DNA of 64,000 nucleotides from Nitrospira sp. GTDB taxonomy: Bacteria > Nitrospirota > Nitrospiria > Nitrospirales > Nitrospiraceae. The translations under genes and the position numbers were made by a program. The stretch lies in the NCBI GenBank assembly GCA_037045225.1, contig JBAOHZ010000009.1, positions 2,790,001 to 2,854,000 on the forward strand, given 5' to 3'. Positions 34,426 through 41,364 of this stretch are shown piece after piece. Numbering within the stretch: the stretch's first letter is position 1; the number at the start of each line of letters is the position of its first letter. The notes beneath the pieces were generated by a model. That model made no database searches, was not told where the DNA came from, and worked only from the letters and a program-made list of their open reading frames with translations.

Positions 34426-34682
34426 CCTTTGCGAGCGCAGACGATCGGCCGGTGGGATCATCTGGGGTCCCGCTGGCCGGCCCTCCTCCCTGGTACTGTT
34501 TTCCCGAACATGCATGCGTGTCTGATTTCCTCGGTCCGATAGTCCGGACGACCCCGCCTATTCATGCTCCCCGCACGGCTGCGAAGCAATTTAATCGTTC
34601 TGCATGCCATGGTTATTCAGGGGCAGGCTGTGCTCTGCCTGCTCAATAATAGCGAGACCATGCGTGTGTGCGCTGCGTGAGC

Positions 34683-35246
34683 TTACAGTACCTTCTGCAT
34701 GGTGTGGACTGTCAGCCGATGCCGTTGGTGTATCCGTCGAGATCGAACTTCACTGGGAGAATGCCCGGTGGCGCGTTTGAAGAAATGGCTGAAAGAGAAT
34801 TGATCGCTGAATCCGACTGCGGTCGCAACTTCTGCCAGCGTCTGCGCAGTCGTGGCGAGGAGTGACTTGGCACGTTCGACCCGATGTCGTCTCATGTACC
34901 CGGAAAACGATTCACCCATGATGCGGCCAAACAGATCAGAACAATATTTCTCCGAGTAGCCGAGGAAATTCGCCAGGACTTTGAGTGTCAGTCCACGGTG
35001 GAGATTCTCGTGAATGAAGCGGGTGATGCGTCCAGCCAGCGCGTGTCTCTCACCGGATGATTTTCCGTCAGATGGGAGGGCATGGGAGAGGTTGAAGAGA
35101 TCACACACGAGATTGCGGAGCTCCTGCTCCGTCGTGGCCTGCTCGAGACGATCAGCCCACTTTGGTGACTGTGCCCGAAGCTCAGACGAGATATTCTGGA
35201 GGCGGTCAGTTGGTATGGTGATGTCGGGCGTGTTGTGTATCATCAT
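34683..35246 (-). CDS. AraC-family transcriptional regulator
   Basis: 187 aa. The C-terminal two thirds carry the paired AraC helix-turn-helix: RITRFIHENLHRGLTLKVLA, NFLGYSEKYCSDLFGRIMGE, then the second unit LAEVATAVGFSDQFSFSHFF and FKRATGHSPSEVR. The N-terminal 70 residues are helical and do not resemble a known ligand domain. The start has GGAG 4-7 nt upstream of two consecutive ATGs. It follows HD-GYP and the flavin operon on the same strand, so it may regulate them; that is inference from position. Confidence 0.88.
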   Translation of the reverse strand: MMIHNTPDITIPTDRLQNISSELRAQSPKWADRLEQATTEQELRNLVCDLFNLSHALPSDGKSSGERHALAGRITRFIHENLHRGLTLKVLANFLGYSEKYCSDLFGRIMGESFSGYMRRHRVERAKSLLATTAQTLAEVATAVGFSDQFSFSHFFKRATGHSPSEVRSRRIHQRHRLTVHTMQKVL

Positions 35247-35306
35247 TCATCTCCATCAGTGAGGCCAATAGACCGTAGCGGGTACGGACTGTCTTCGTTG
35301 GACTCT

Positions 35307-36062
35307 TTAGAATGTTGAAAGGGACGTGTGAGGGGAGTTGAGCTGGTCGACGGTCGGTTCAACAGTGAGAGCGGTCAGACTCACTGCATTCACTGAGAGA
35401 GCCGGGAACCGGTCTTGATCGCGTAACCGTACACAAAATATGGTGGTCAGTGCCGGATCAAACTGCGAGCCTGCCGACGCTTGGAGCGTTCGCAGGGCGC
35501 TGTGTAACGAAATTGATCGGACGGCAATGCTGTCGAACACGTCTGCAATGGCCAGAATTCTTGCGGCCAGGGGGATATAGGCTCCGCGAAGCCCATACGG
35601 ATATCCGGCGCCGTCCCATCGTTCGTGATGATGAGCGATCAGGCGGGCGGCCTCATAAAGGAATCGATAGGGATTCAGGAGTGCAGCACCTTCTCGAGGA
35701 TGACTTTGGATCAGAGCATAGTCGTCCAATGTGTGGGCTTCTGTCTCGTCGAGCAGTCTGCCAGGTAACATGAGGAGTCCGATATCGTGCAACAGCGCGG
35801 CATACTGCAAGTCGATGTGTTGATCGTCTGTAAGGCCGATGGCTTCGCCCAGCATGCGGGCATAATGTGCCGTGCGCTCGCCATGTCCGAAGTGTCCTGG
35901 GATGAGGGCTTCGATTCTTCTCGTCAGGCGTCGAAGTTGGAGCAGGCGGACAGCGTGTAAGGACTCTTTGGGGAGCTGTAGAGAATTCAAGGCATCAAGC
36001 TGCCGGGCTATCTCTCGGATGAGTTGAGTTGTGAGATTGATCGGTACTATTGATGGATGCAT
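35307..36062 (-). CDS. HD-GYP domain protein, probable cyclic-di-GMP phosphodiesterase
   Basis: 251 aa. The HD-GYP core is visible: HGERTAHYARMLGEAIG, the metal-binding HD in AALLHDIGLLMLP, HPREGAALL, then HHHERWDGAGYPYGLRG (the GYP motif) and AARILAIADVFDSI. No receiver domain is attached. Such proteins hydrolyse cyclic-di-GMP or act as signalling hubs. The ATG at 36062 has GGAGG immediately before it; the longer 264-residue frame would start inside the terminator. The start lies just after the U-tract of the upstream operon's terminator. Confidence 0.85.
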   Translation of the reverse strand: MHPSIVPINLTTQLIREIARQLDALNSLQLPKESLHAVRLLQLRRLTRRIEALIPGHFGHGERTAHYARMLGEAIGLTDDQHIDLQYAALLHDIGLLMLPGRLLDETEAHTLDDYALIQSHPREGAALLNPYRFLYEAARLIAHHHERWDGAGYPYGLRGAYIPLAARILAIADVFDSIAVRSISLHSALRTLQASAGSQFDPALTTIFCVRLRDQDRFPALSVNAVSLTALTVEPTVDQLNSPHTSLSTF

Positions 36063-36073
36063 GGGAGTCCTCC

Positions 36074-36114
36074 AAAAAAAAGAGCCCAAGATCGTGGTCA
36101 ACGATCTTGGGCTC
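36074..36114 (-). terminator. Strong intrinsic terminator of the porin-flavoprotein operon
   Basis: Read on the minus strand, GAGCCCAAGATCG (36114-36102) pairs perfectly over 13 bp with CGATCTTGGGCTC (36094-36082) across a 7-nt loop. Eight T residues follow (36081-36074). This is the clearest intrinsic terminator in the window. It ends directly at the ribosome-binding site of the HD-GYP gene. Confidence 0.95.
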
Positions 36115-36165
36115 TGGGCTGAATGCCTCTGGCCGCAACGAGATTGATAGGCTGTTTCTAGGTGC

Positions 36166-36684
36166 TCATGGCTCTTCCCCTCGCTTCCCGGCCATCAGTG
36201 GCTGTTTCAGTATCCACATTTCATAGAGCGGGATCGCCATCATTGCGAGAAAGCTGCCCATCATCAGGGTGTCCCCTGCCAGCATGGTGAGCACAAAAAT
36301 AGGTGAGACGTAGCTGATCAGCCAGGGGGAGAGCAGATCCAGCGCCACGCCTCCGAACGAGAGCCATGTCAGCCAGACTTGTACCGCATGACTGGCATGC
36401 GTGAGATAGAGGACATGAACGAGGATCATAAATACCACCGGCATGGTGAACAGGTGGAAGTGCGTCACTTCAGCCAGTTCGCGGAACGACATCGGCTCGC
36501 CGAAGGTCGCATCCGAGCCCCGGTAGTGATCCGCGATTCCTTGTGGGCTCAAGCTGGTCATGCTGTGCGCCCAGAAGAAAGAAAAAAGAAATCCCACCAG
36601 CATCAAAAAGAGAAACTGTGTATACAGCAGCCTGATGTGGCGGTCCGAATCACGCAGGCGGAATCGAGCATTAAAATTTCGCAT
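36166..36684 (-). CDS. Four-helix membrane protein with conserved-looking histidines, function unknown
   Basis: 172 aa. Four hydrophobic helices are predicted at about 20-40, 77-96, 103-125 and 128-160. The second is flanked by histidines (VTHFHLFTMP; VHVLYLTHASH) that could ligate haem b. A periplasmic loop (SLSPQGIADHYRGSD) separates helices 1 and 2. I do not recognise the family. It is the last gene of the operon containing the FMN-binding protein, where partners are often membrane electron carriers, so a cytochrome-b-like electron conduit is a reasonable guess only. Confidence 0.7.
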   Translation of the reverse strand: MRNFNARFRLRDSDRHIRLLYTQFLFLMLVGFLFSFFWAHSMTSLSPQGIADHYRGSDATFGEPMSFRELAEVTHFHLFTMPVVFMILVHVLYLTHASHAVQVWLTWLSFGGVALDLLSPWLISYVSPIFVLTMLAGDTLMMGSFLAMMAIPLYEMWILKQPLMAGKRGEEP

Positions 36685-36707
36685 GCCTGTGCAGTATCCC
36701 GACGGCC

Positions 36708-37394
36708 TTAGTTACCGAACAGGGTCCCTAAGAATCCTCTCTCGGCCTTCTGCACCGCGACCGTGTCGCTTCCTAAGCCGGCCGGCTTCAAGTAAAACTC
36801 GTCCACCAGGACCAGCACACGTTTGACGCCGGCACTCATCGACCGGACGGACATTGTAGCCCCGCTGATGTTGATAATATCTTTATTGATTCGTATGGGA
36901 TCCGAGACCGTTTTGCCGTCATATTGGGAGTTGAATCGCTTTTTCCCGACTTCGCTGCCTTTTGCATCGCGAAACACTAACAATTCGACGTCGGTGCAAT
37001 TCCCTTTGGGATCCACTCCAACCATATAGGTCATCGGTTTATATTTGCCGATGGTGTTGTGGATCATCGCATATCCGTCCACTTTGTCGCCAGTCTCGCC
37101 GATATACAGGTCGAATGAGTCCTCTGGGAACTTCCAGCCGATGCGTTGTTCGACGGTACTCTTCTTGTCTTGCGCCAGGCGGAGCGTTTCCTTTCGGATT
37201 CGTTGCGACTGGGGAAGGATCGCCTTGACGGCCTCGTCCTCCGTCATGAACTCTTCATACTTGAAGTCGTCGTCGGTAATGTATCGGCGTAGTTCACTGT
37301 CCCAGACTTTCTCCGTCGCCAAAGCGGGGAGGGACGAGGTCATTAGCAATACGACTGCGGTTGCGGTGCGGTACGCACTCAATGTACTGAACAT
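36708..37394 (-). CDS. Periplasmic FMN-binding flavoprotein with SGAT flavinylation motif
   Basis: 228 aa. A signal peptide covers residues 1 to about 26 (LPALATEK). The mature part holds an FMN_bind domain (DGYAMIHNTIGKYKPMTYMV; CTDVELLVFRDAKGSEV) ending in INISGATMSVRSM. The threonine of SGAT (T180) is the residue to which ApbE attaches FMN by a phosphoester in RnfG, NqrC and related proteins. An apbE gene lies 3 kb away on the other strand. It probably carries electrons outside the cytoplasm. The gene overlaps the upstream lipoprotein gene by 16 nt. Confidence 0.88.
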   Translation of the reverse strand: MFSTLSAYRTATAVVLLMTSSLPALATEKVWDSELRRYITDDDFKYEEFMTEDEAVKAILPQSQRIRKETLRLAQDKKSTVEQRIGWKFPEDSFDLYIGETGDKVDGYAMIHNTIGKYKPMTYMVGVDPKGNCTDVELLVFRDAKGSEVGKKRFNSQYDGKTVSDPIRINKDIINISGATMSVRSMSAGVKRVLVLVDEFYLKPAGLGSDTVAVQKAERGFLGTLFGN

Positions 37395-37840
37395 CCTTGC
37401 TCCTTCAATTTGGTGTCCAAGCGGTTCTGCACGTCGGCCATGATCTCTGCTGAGGGTTCGGTGTCAGCCCAGCCGAACAGGCGGGAACCGCCACGGAATG
37501 CCCAGCGTTGCCGTTCTTCGATGAAGCCAATTTTTGTGACGTCGTCGAGGCGTTTGACAGTGAGGGAAATTCGGGACCGATCTTTGCTGTCCCCCAAATC
37601 TCGTTGAAGGGCACCAAAGGTCCGTCCTGGCATGGGTATTTCAAGCCAAGTGGTGTCGATCACGCCTGCGCCTTTGTCCTGCCGCGCAATTGCCCGATCT
37701 TTTACCGCGTCAAGCGCAGCGTCCCAGGCATGGTCGTAGCTGCAGACGGCAAATCGTTCCTGCATGCCGCCTAACGAGGCGCAGGCGGTCAGGAGAGCGG
37801 GAAGCAGGATGGCGCTGAGTCGGCGATAGTGTCGTGTCAT
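37379..37840 (-). CDS. Lipoprotein of unknown function in the flavoprotein operon
   Basis: 153 aa. The lipobox LLTAC puts the lipidated cysteine at C20, so the mature protein sits on an envelope membrane. The mature domain looks like a compact alpha/beta fold (YDHAWDAALDAVKDRAIARQD; RSRISLTVKRLD) reminiscent of BamC-like or DUF3576-like lipoproteins, but I cannot assign a family. It lies between porin 2 and the FMN protein and overlaps the latter by 16 nt, which implies translational coupling. Confidence 0.75.
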   Translation of the reverse strand: MTRHYRRLSAILLPALLTACASLGGMQERFAVCSYDHAWDAALDAVKDRAIARQDKGAGVIDTTWLEIPMPGRTFGALQRDLGDSKDRSRISLTVKRLDDVTKIGFIEERQRWAFRGGSRLFGWADTEPSAEIMADVQNRLDTKLKEQGCSVH

Positions 37841-37857
37841 ATCAATTCTGTCACTGT

Positions 37858-37891
37858 CGTCCAGGCCGTCCGGAATGGGACGGCCTGGACG
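37858..37891 (-). terminator. Perfect 14-bp stem-loop between porin 2 and the lipoprotein gene
   Basis: CGTCCAGGCCGTCC (37858-37871) pairs perfectly with GGACGGCCTGGACG (37878-37891) across a 6-nt loop, with no U-tract. It lies 9 nt past the porin stop. It may set porin mRNA above that of the downstream genes by stabilising a 3' end or by partial termination. Confidence 0.55.
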
Positions 37892-37900
37892 AGGTGCCGG

Positions 37901-39349
37901 TTAGAAGTATGTGGCTGCCTGGATTAGGAATCCGTTTCCATTCATCGGGCTGCCTGAAGTGCCGAGGTCTCCGGCGGCGACCAGTCCTTTCGCGTCCTGC
38001 TGGGTATTAAATTGCCAGTCGAATTTGATCACTGTGTCTTCGATTGGCCGGAAGTTGAGACCGAGGGTCAAGCGCTCAAGCTTCCGCTGGCCCCCGAGCG
38101 TGTTTTGTTTGGTGCGATCATCCGTGTCGGTATTGACCTGTTCCCACCGGACGACTGCTGTAAACGTGGAGGCGTCGGTGAAATGGCTGGGGGCCCATTT
38201 TTTGAGGAATTCAGGCATGAAGTGATAATTCCCTTGAATGTAGTACCCTTGCATGCCGGCCGGTCCGATGGCCCGGTTGGCAACGCCGGTGGCATTGTTG
38301 TTGCTGACTCTCGTCCAGGCTGACTCTCCGATGATTTCGAACGGGCCTCTCTGGAGAGTCCAGTCCAATGCGAACATATCGATGTAGCCTGCGCCCACGG
38401 CTCCGGCAGCCGGCTTGTATGCCCCATGGTACCCGGACCCGGCGATTTCAATGCCCAGCATCGGGCTGAATGCGATACGGCCGACGACGGCTTTGCTGTC
38501 ATCGCGATCCCGGGAGACGCTCCCTCGCGCGCTCCGCACGCCGAGGTCAGTAATGCCGCCTGCTGTCTGGCTCATCCCGTTGACGGCGTAGACTTCGTAG
38601 TCCAGCTTCGATCGTGACGAGGGATAGAGGGTTCCGTAAATGCCAGCTCCTGCTTCAAACCAGGTGCTGGGGATGACGATGCGGGACACCATTGGTCGGT
38701 CGACGAGGTCGTTCAGCGGTGAGTCGTGCAGCAAGTTAAACTTGCCGACCGGCATCAACAAAATACCGGCTCGAAGATTGATGGCTTCGTTAACCAGGTA
38801 GTCCAGCTGGGCGAACTCAATCTGCATGGAACCGTCAGTGCCCTGGGGCGCATTTGTTCCGCCGCGCTCGATCTCAATTTCCGTTGCGAACTTGATATGG
38901 TCAGTAATATCCGCATAAATAAACGGCACCAGTCGTTGTTGACCGAAAGAATTGCGGCTAGGATTATCCAGATTCTGACGGGACAGCGAGTTGTACATGA
39001 CATCGGCATATCCACCGACCGTTGCTTTCGGGGCACTTAAGAAAGGCTTGGCGTAAATCAGTTTGCCGGACCCGGTTGATCCGAATCCCAACGGAACCTT
39101 TTCCTCGCCCTTTCTCTCTACCCGAATATCGGTAATGGGACCGGATGACACAGGATATTGCGGAGCCGAGGCGGCTTCGCCCTGGCCTTGTTGCATGCTG
39201 CCGTCGCGTCGTTCGTGTTCCTGCAGCCGCTTCTCGACTGCCTCATCCACGAGTTTCTTAATGTCCTCCGGGGTCATGTTTTCCGCCAACGCCGGCATCG
39301 CCGGTAAACTGGCTAAGACGAGAGCCCCGAGGATTGCCCGAATCTTCAT
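37901..39349 (-). CDS. Outer-membrane porin with N-terminal coiled coil (porin 2)
   Basis: 482 aa from the ATG at 39349, which has a good GGAGG. Signal peptide MKIRAILGALVLASLPAMPA, then a short coiled coil (DIKKLVDEAVEKRLQEHERR) and a linker. A beta-barrel follows, ending in an aromatic (QAATYF). Closely related to porin 1 at 4890-6374. This copy heads the lipoprotein, FMN-protein and membrane-protein genes and follows a promoter with a Fur-box-like site, so a role in passage of iron or an electron acceptor across the outer membrane is likely but unproven. Confidence 0.85.
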   Translation of the reverse strand: MKIRAILGALVLASLPAMPALAENMTPEDIKKLVDEAVEKRLQEHERRDGSMQQGQGEAASAPQYPVSSGPITDIRVERKGEEKVPLGFGSTGSGKLIYAKPFLSAPKATVGGYADVMYNSLSRQNLDNPSRNSFGQQRLVPFIYADITDHIKFATEIEIERGGTNAPQGTDGSMQIEFAQLDYLVNEAINLRAGILLMPVGKFNLLHDSPLNDLVDRPMVSRIVIPSTWFEAGAGIYGTLYPSSRSKLDYEVYAVNGMSQTAGGITDLGVRSARGSVSRDRDDSKAVVGRIAFSPMLGIEIAGSGYHGAYKPAAGAVGAGYIDMFALDWTLQRGPFEIIGESAWTRVSNNNATGVANRAIGPAGMQGYYIQGNYHFMPEFLKKWAPSHFTDASTFTAVVRWEQVNTDTDDRTKQNTLGGQRKLERLTLGLNFRPIEDTVIKFDWQFNTQQDAKGLVAAGDLGTSGSPMNGNGFLIQAATYF

Positions 39350-39483
39350 AGGTATCCTCCATCCGCGAGTAAGGTTGTGGTTGGACTCGGGACTCAAAGG
39401 TCTCTGGTCTGCGGGGAACGCAGGTGTATGCGATCGAAACCCTGCGGTGTGCCTGGTTGTGAGGCCTCCTTTCAAATATCGAA

Positions 39484-39663
39484 TCATGCTGTGACGGTGC
39501 CCCAGCCTTCGATTGAGGTGAAGGGGATGACGACGATGCGCTTACAGCGTTTGCATTTGAGCTCAAGGCCTTGTCCACGGACCTTCGCAATGAGTTGTCC
39601 GCACTCACAGCGTGTTTCACTGTCCTGGCACGAAGGGGCTGCCAAACGTTTCTCGGTGATCAT
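39484..39663 (-). CDS. Com-like mini zinc-finger protein
   Basis: 59 aa. The core RCECGQLIAKVRGQGLELKC then KRCKRIV has cysteines C19, C21, C37 and C40, forming a zinc ribbon like phage Mu Com. Com binds mRNA and switches on translation of mom; family members are often labelled Com-family regulators. No phage genes are near. It is the first gene after the operon promoter, 134 nt before porin 2. The Shine-Dalgarno is weak (a stop codon lies four codons upstream, so the start is fixed near 39663). It may bind the operon's own mRNA; inference. Confidence 0.8.
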   Translation of the reverse strand: MITEKRLAAPSCQDSETRCECGQLIAKVRGQGLELKCKRCKRIVVIPFTSIEGWGTVTA

Positions 39664-39691
39664 AGTGGGTGGTCAGTCTCGTTGGTGAAAT

Positions 39692-39706
39692 TGAGAACGA
39701 TTATTA
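39692..39706. promoter_or_regulatory. Fur-box-like operator
   Basis: TGAGAACGATTATTA matches 11 of 14 positions of the 7-1-7 Fur consensus TGATAAT-n-ATTATCA, and AT-rich sequence continues beyond. It overlaps the -10 region of the minus-strand promoter, the expected position for repression by Fe-Fur. The fur gene is 8 kb away. Confidence 0.6.
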
Positions 39707-39733
39707 ATATCCCGATCAGTGAGGGAATGTCAA
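39704..39733 (-). promoter_or_regulatory. Minus-strand promoter of the Com-like/porin/flavoprotein operon
   Basis: On the minus strand, TTGACA (39733-39728), an 18-bp spacer and TATTAA (39709-39704). Transcription would start near 39697, about 34 nt before the Com-like start. The -10 is embedded in the Fur-box-like site. Confidence 0.65.
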
Positions 39734-39973
39734 GCCGGGCGTCAAATTAAAGACGGACTGTCTTTGTGCGTGCCCGGCACGTTCGTCATAGGTGGTTCCT
39801 GCAAGATAGAGTGGGAGCGGGGGAGTGTGTATTTGCATTTTGCAGGTACGCCGCAGAAGATGAAGCTGTATGCGTGCGCAGATCGGTGGTGGGCTGTGTC
39901 AACAGAACTGCGCCTTCCATTGAGTGCCACGCGCAGTGTGGTTGCCATATTTGTCTCAGGTGGTGAGGTGTCG

Positions 39974-40999
39974 ATGGGATATCGTCTTGCAGTGATGAGC
40001 GGGATCTTCCTGTTTTTGTTCTCGTCCGGATGTGTGACGACAAGGTCTGAATCCGTTCCTGTTGTGGTGAAGCGAACGCAGATGCAGATGGGGACGCTCG
40101 TGACGATTACATCGGTGGCGTCGGATCGCCAGCGGGCGCAGGATGCGGCTTCGGTTGGATTTCAGGAGATTCATCGTTTGGAGGAGTTGCTCAGTACCTG
40201 GATTGCGACAAGTGAGCTTTCGCGTGTGAATGCTGCCGCCGGCAGGGACGCCATCACGCTCAGTCGCGACACGATGCGGGTATTGGAGGCTTCGCTCGAA
40301 ATGGCCCGGTTGACGGAAGGAGGGTTTAATATTCTCGTTGGGCCGGCGGTTGAGGCCTGGAGTGTTCTCGATCGGCAACAGATTCCTTCCGATGCGGTCT
40401 TGCAGGCGGTTCGCCCATTGACGGATCTGCGCTCGTTGCGCCTGAATATCGCGGAGGTGACGGCCTATTTGGCCCAGCCGGGCATGCGGGTGGATGTGGG
40501 CGGGATCGGCAAAGGCTTTGCCGCGGATATGGCTGTCGCGGCTATGCAGAAGGCCGGAGCTACTGCAGGGGTCGTGGCCCTCTCGGGGGATATCCGGACC
40601 TTCGGCAGACTTCCGGGCGGCATGAAGTTTCCCTTTGGCATCCGGCATCCGAGGCACGAAGGGGCGGTGCTGGCTTTTATTGATCTGCAGGATGAGGCGA
40701 TTTCGACGGCCGGTGACTATGAACGGTACTTCGAACGGGATGGAGTGCGCTATCACCATATTCTCGATCCGATCACCTTGCAGCCGGCTCGTGACTGTCA
40801 AAGTGTGACCGTGGTCGCCCGCGATGGAGTGACGGCAGATGGCCTGGATACCGGCATTTTTGTGATGGGTCGTGAGCGAGGGCTGGCGCTTGTTGAACGG
40901 TTGCCGGGGGTCGGTGCCGTGATCGTGGATCGTGATGGCAAAGTCTGGGTGTCTTCGTATCTCAACGGGAGGGTGAGGATGAATGATGGCATCGAGTAG
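39974..40999 (+). CDS. apbE: FAD:protein FMN transferase, lipoprotein (ApbE)
   Basis: 341 aa from the ATG at 39974, with GGTGAGG upstream. A lipoprotein signal ends at FSSGC (C20). The ApbE fold is visible: TQMQMGTLVTITSV, EIHRLEELLSTW, GGFNILVGPAVEAWSV, VDVGGIGKGFAADMAV, ISTAGDYERYFERDG then YHHILDPITLQPA, and VTADGLDTGIFVMG, where acidic residues bind Mg2+. It transfers FMN from FAD to a Thr/Ser in S/TGAT motifs; the protein at 36708-37394 with its SGAT motif is the obvious substrate. The last codons overlap the next gene. Confidence 0.93.
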   Translation: MGYRLAVMSGIFLFLFSSGCVTTRSESVPVVVKRTQMQMGTLVTITSVASDRQRAQDAASVGFQEIHRLEELLSTWIATSELSRVNAAAGRDAITLSRDTMRVLEASLEMARLTEGGFNILVGPAVEAWSVLDRQQIPSDAVLQAVRPLTDLRSLRLNIAEVTAYLAQPGMRVDVGGIGKGFAADMAVAAMQKAGATAGVVALSGDIRTFGRLPGGMKFPFGIRHPRHEGAVLAFIDLQDEAISTAGDYERYFERDGVRYHHILDPITLQPARDCQSVTVVARDGVTADGLDTGIFVMGRERGLALVERLPGVGAVIVDRDGKVWVSSYLNGRVRMNDGIE

Positions 41000-41354
41000 T
41001 TCAATCCATGGCGGACGTTCCCGTTGGGGCTTGGTCCGTGGCTGGTGCCGAGAAGGTGCGTTGACAGGACTAATGATCGGCCTGTTCGTGTTAAGCGCCT
41101 GCAGCGCCAGTTCCAAGTACTTCCAAGATGGGGTCAACGAGGCGACGCAGGAGATGGTGGGGAAACGGTATGGATCCCCACACAAGACACAGTCTGCCTC
41201 AGACGGGGGAGAAGTTTGGACCTATTTCGAGCGGGGCAGCGGGACGGCAGGGTATGGCGGTCAAGTGCGGGGAGGGGGCTGTCGGGCCTATGTCCTGACG
41301 TTCGACCAGCAGACGGTCTTGCGACGTTGGGAGCAGCAACAGTGCCAGGGATAA
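40983..41354 (+). CDS. Small lipoprotein, BamE/SmpA-like
   Basis: 123 aa. After about 25 polar residues a hydrophobic stretch ends at the lipobox VLSAC. The mature part has GVNEATQEMVGKRYGSPHKT then EVWTYFERG, and a two-cysteine end with YVLTFDQQTVLRRWEQQQC. This resembles the SmpA/BamE fold of small outer-membrane lipoproteins, with low confidence. The start overlaps the end of apbE by 17 nt, so it is expressed with it. It ends 10 nt from the convergent tonB gene. Confidence 0.65.
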   Translation: MMASSSSIHGGRSRWGLVRGWCREGALTGLMIGLFVLSACSASSKYFQDGVNEATQEMVGKRYGSPHKTQSASDGGEVWTYFERGSGTAGYGGQVRGGGCRAYVLTFDQQTVLRRWEQQQCQG

Positions 41355-41364
41355 GTTTTCCGTC

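Larger units (their letters stand above)
39664..39973. other. Divergent regulatory region between the porin operon and apbE
   Basis: 310 nt. It contains the minus-strand promoter and Fur-box-like site described separately. No plus-strand promoter for apbE is obvious. The long in-frame extension of apbE through this region (from 39719) looks non-coding, since it lacks a signal peptide and precedes the true lipoprotein start. Confidence 0.6.

Noticed and set aside
34440..34490. GC-rich inverted repeat after the second bacterioferritin as a terminator
   Set aside because: Pairing between the GGCCGGTGGG and CCCGCTGGCC arms needs wobble pairs, and no U-tract follows, so I could not support a terminator call.
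39719..39973. N-terminal extension of apbE (85 residues)
   Set aside because: It lies upstream of a proper lipoprotein signal with its own ribosome-binding site, and begins within the regulatory region. The start at 39974 is much better.
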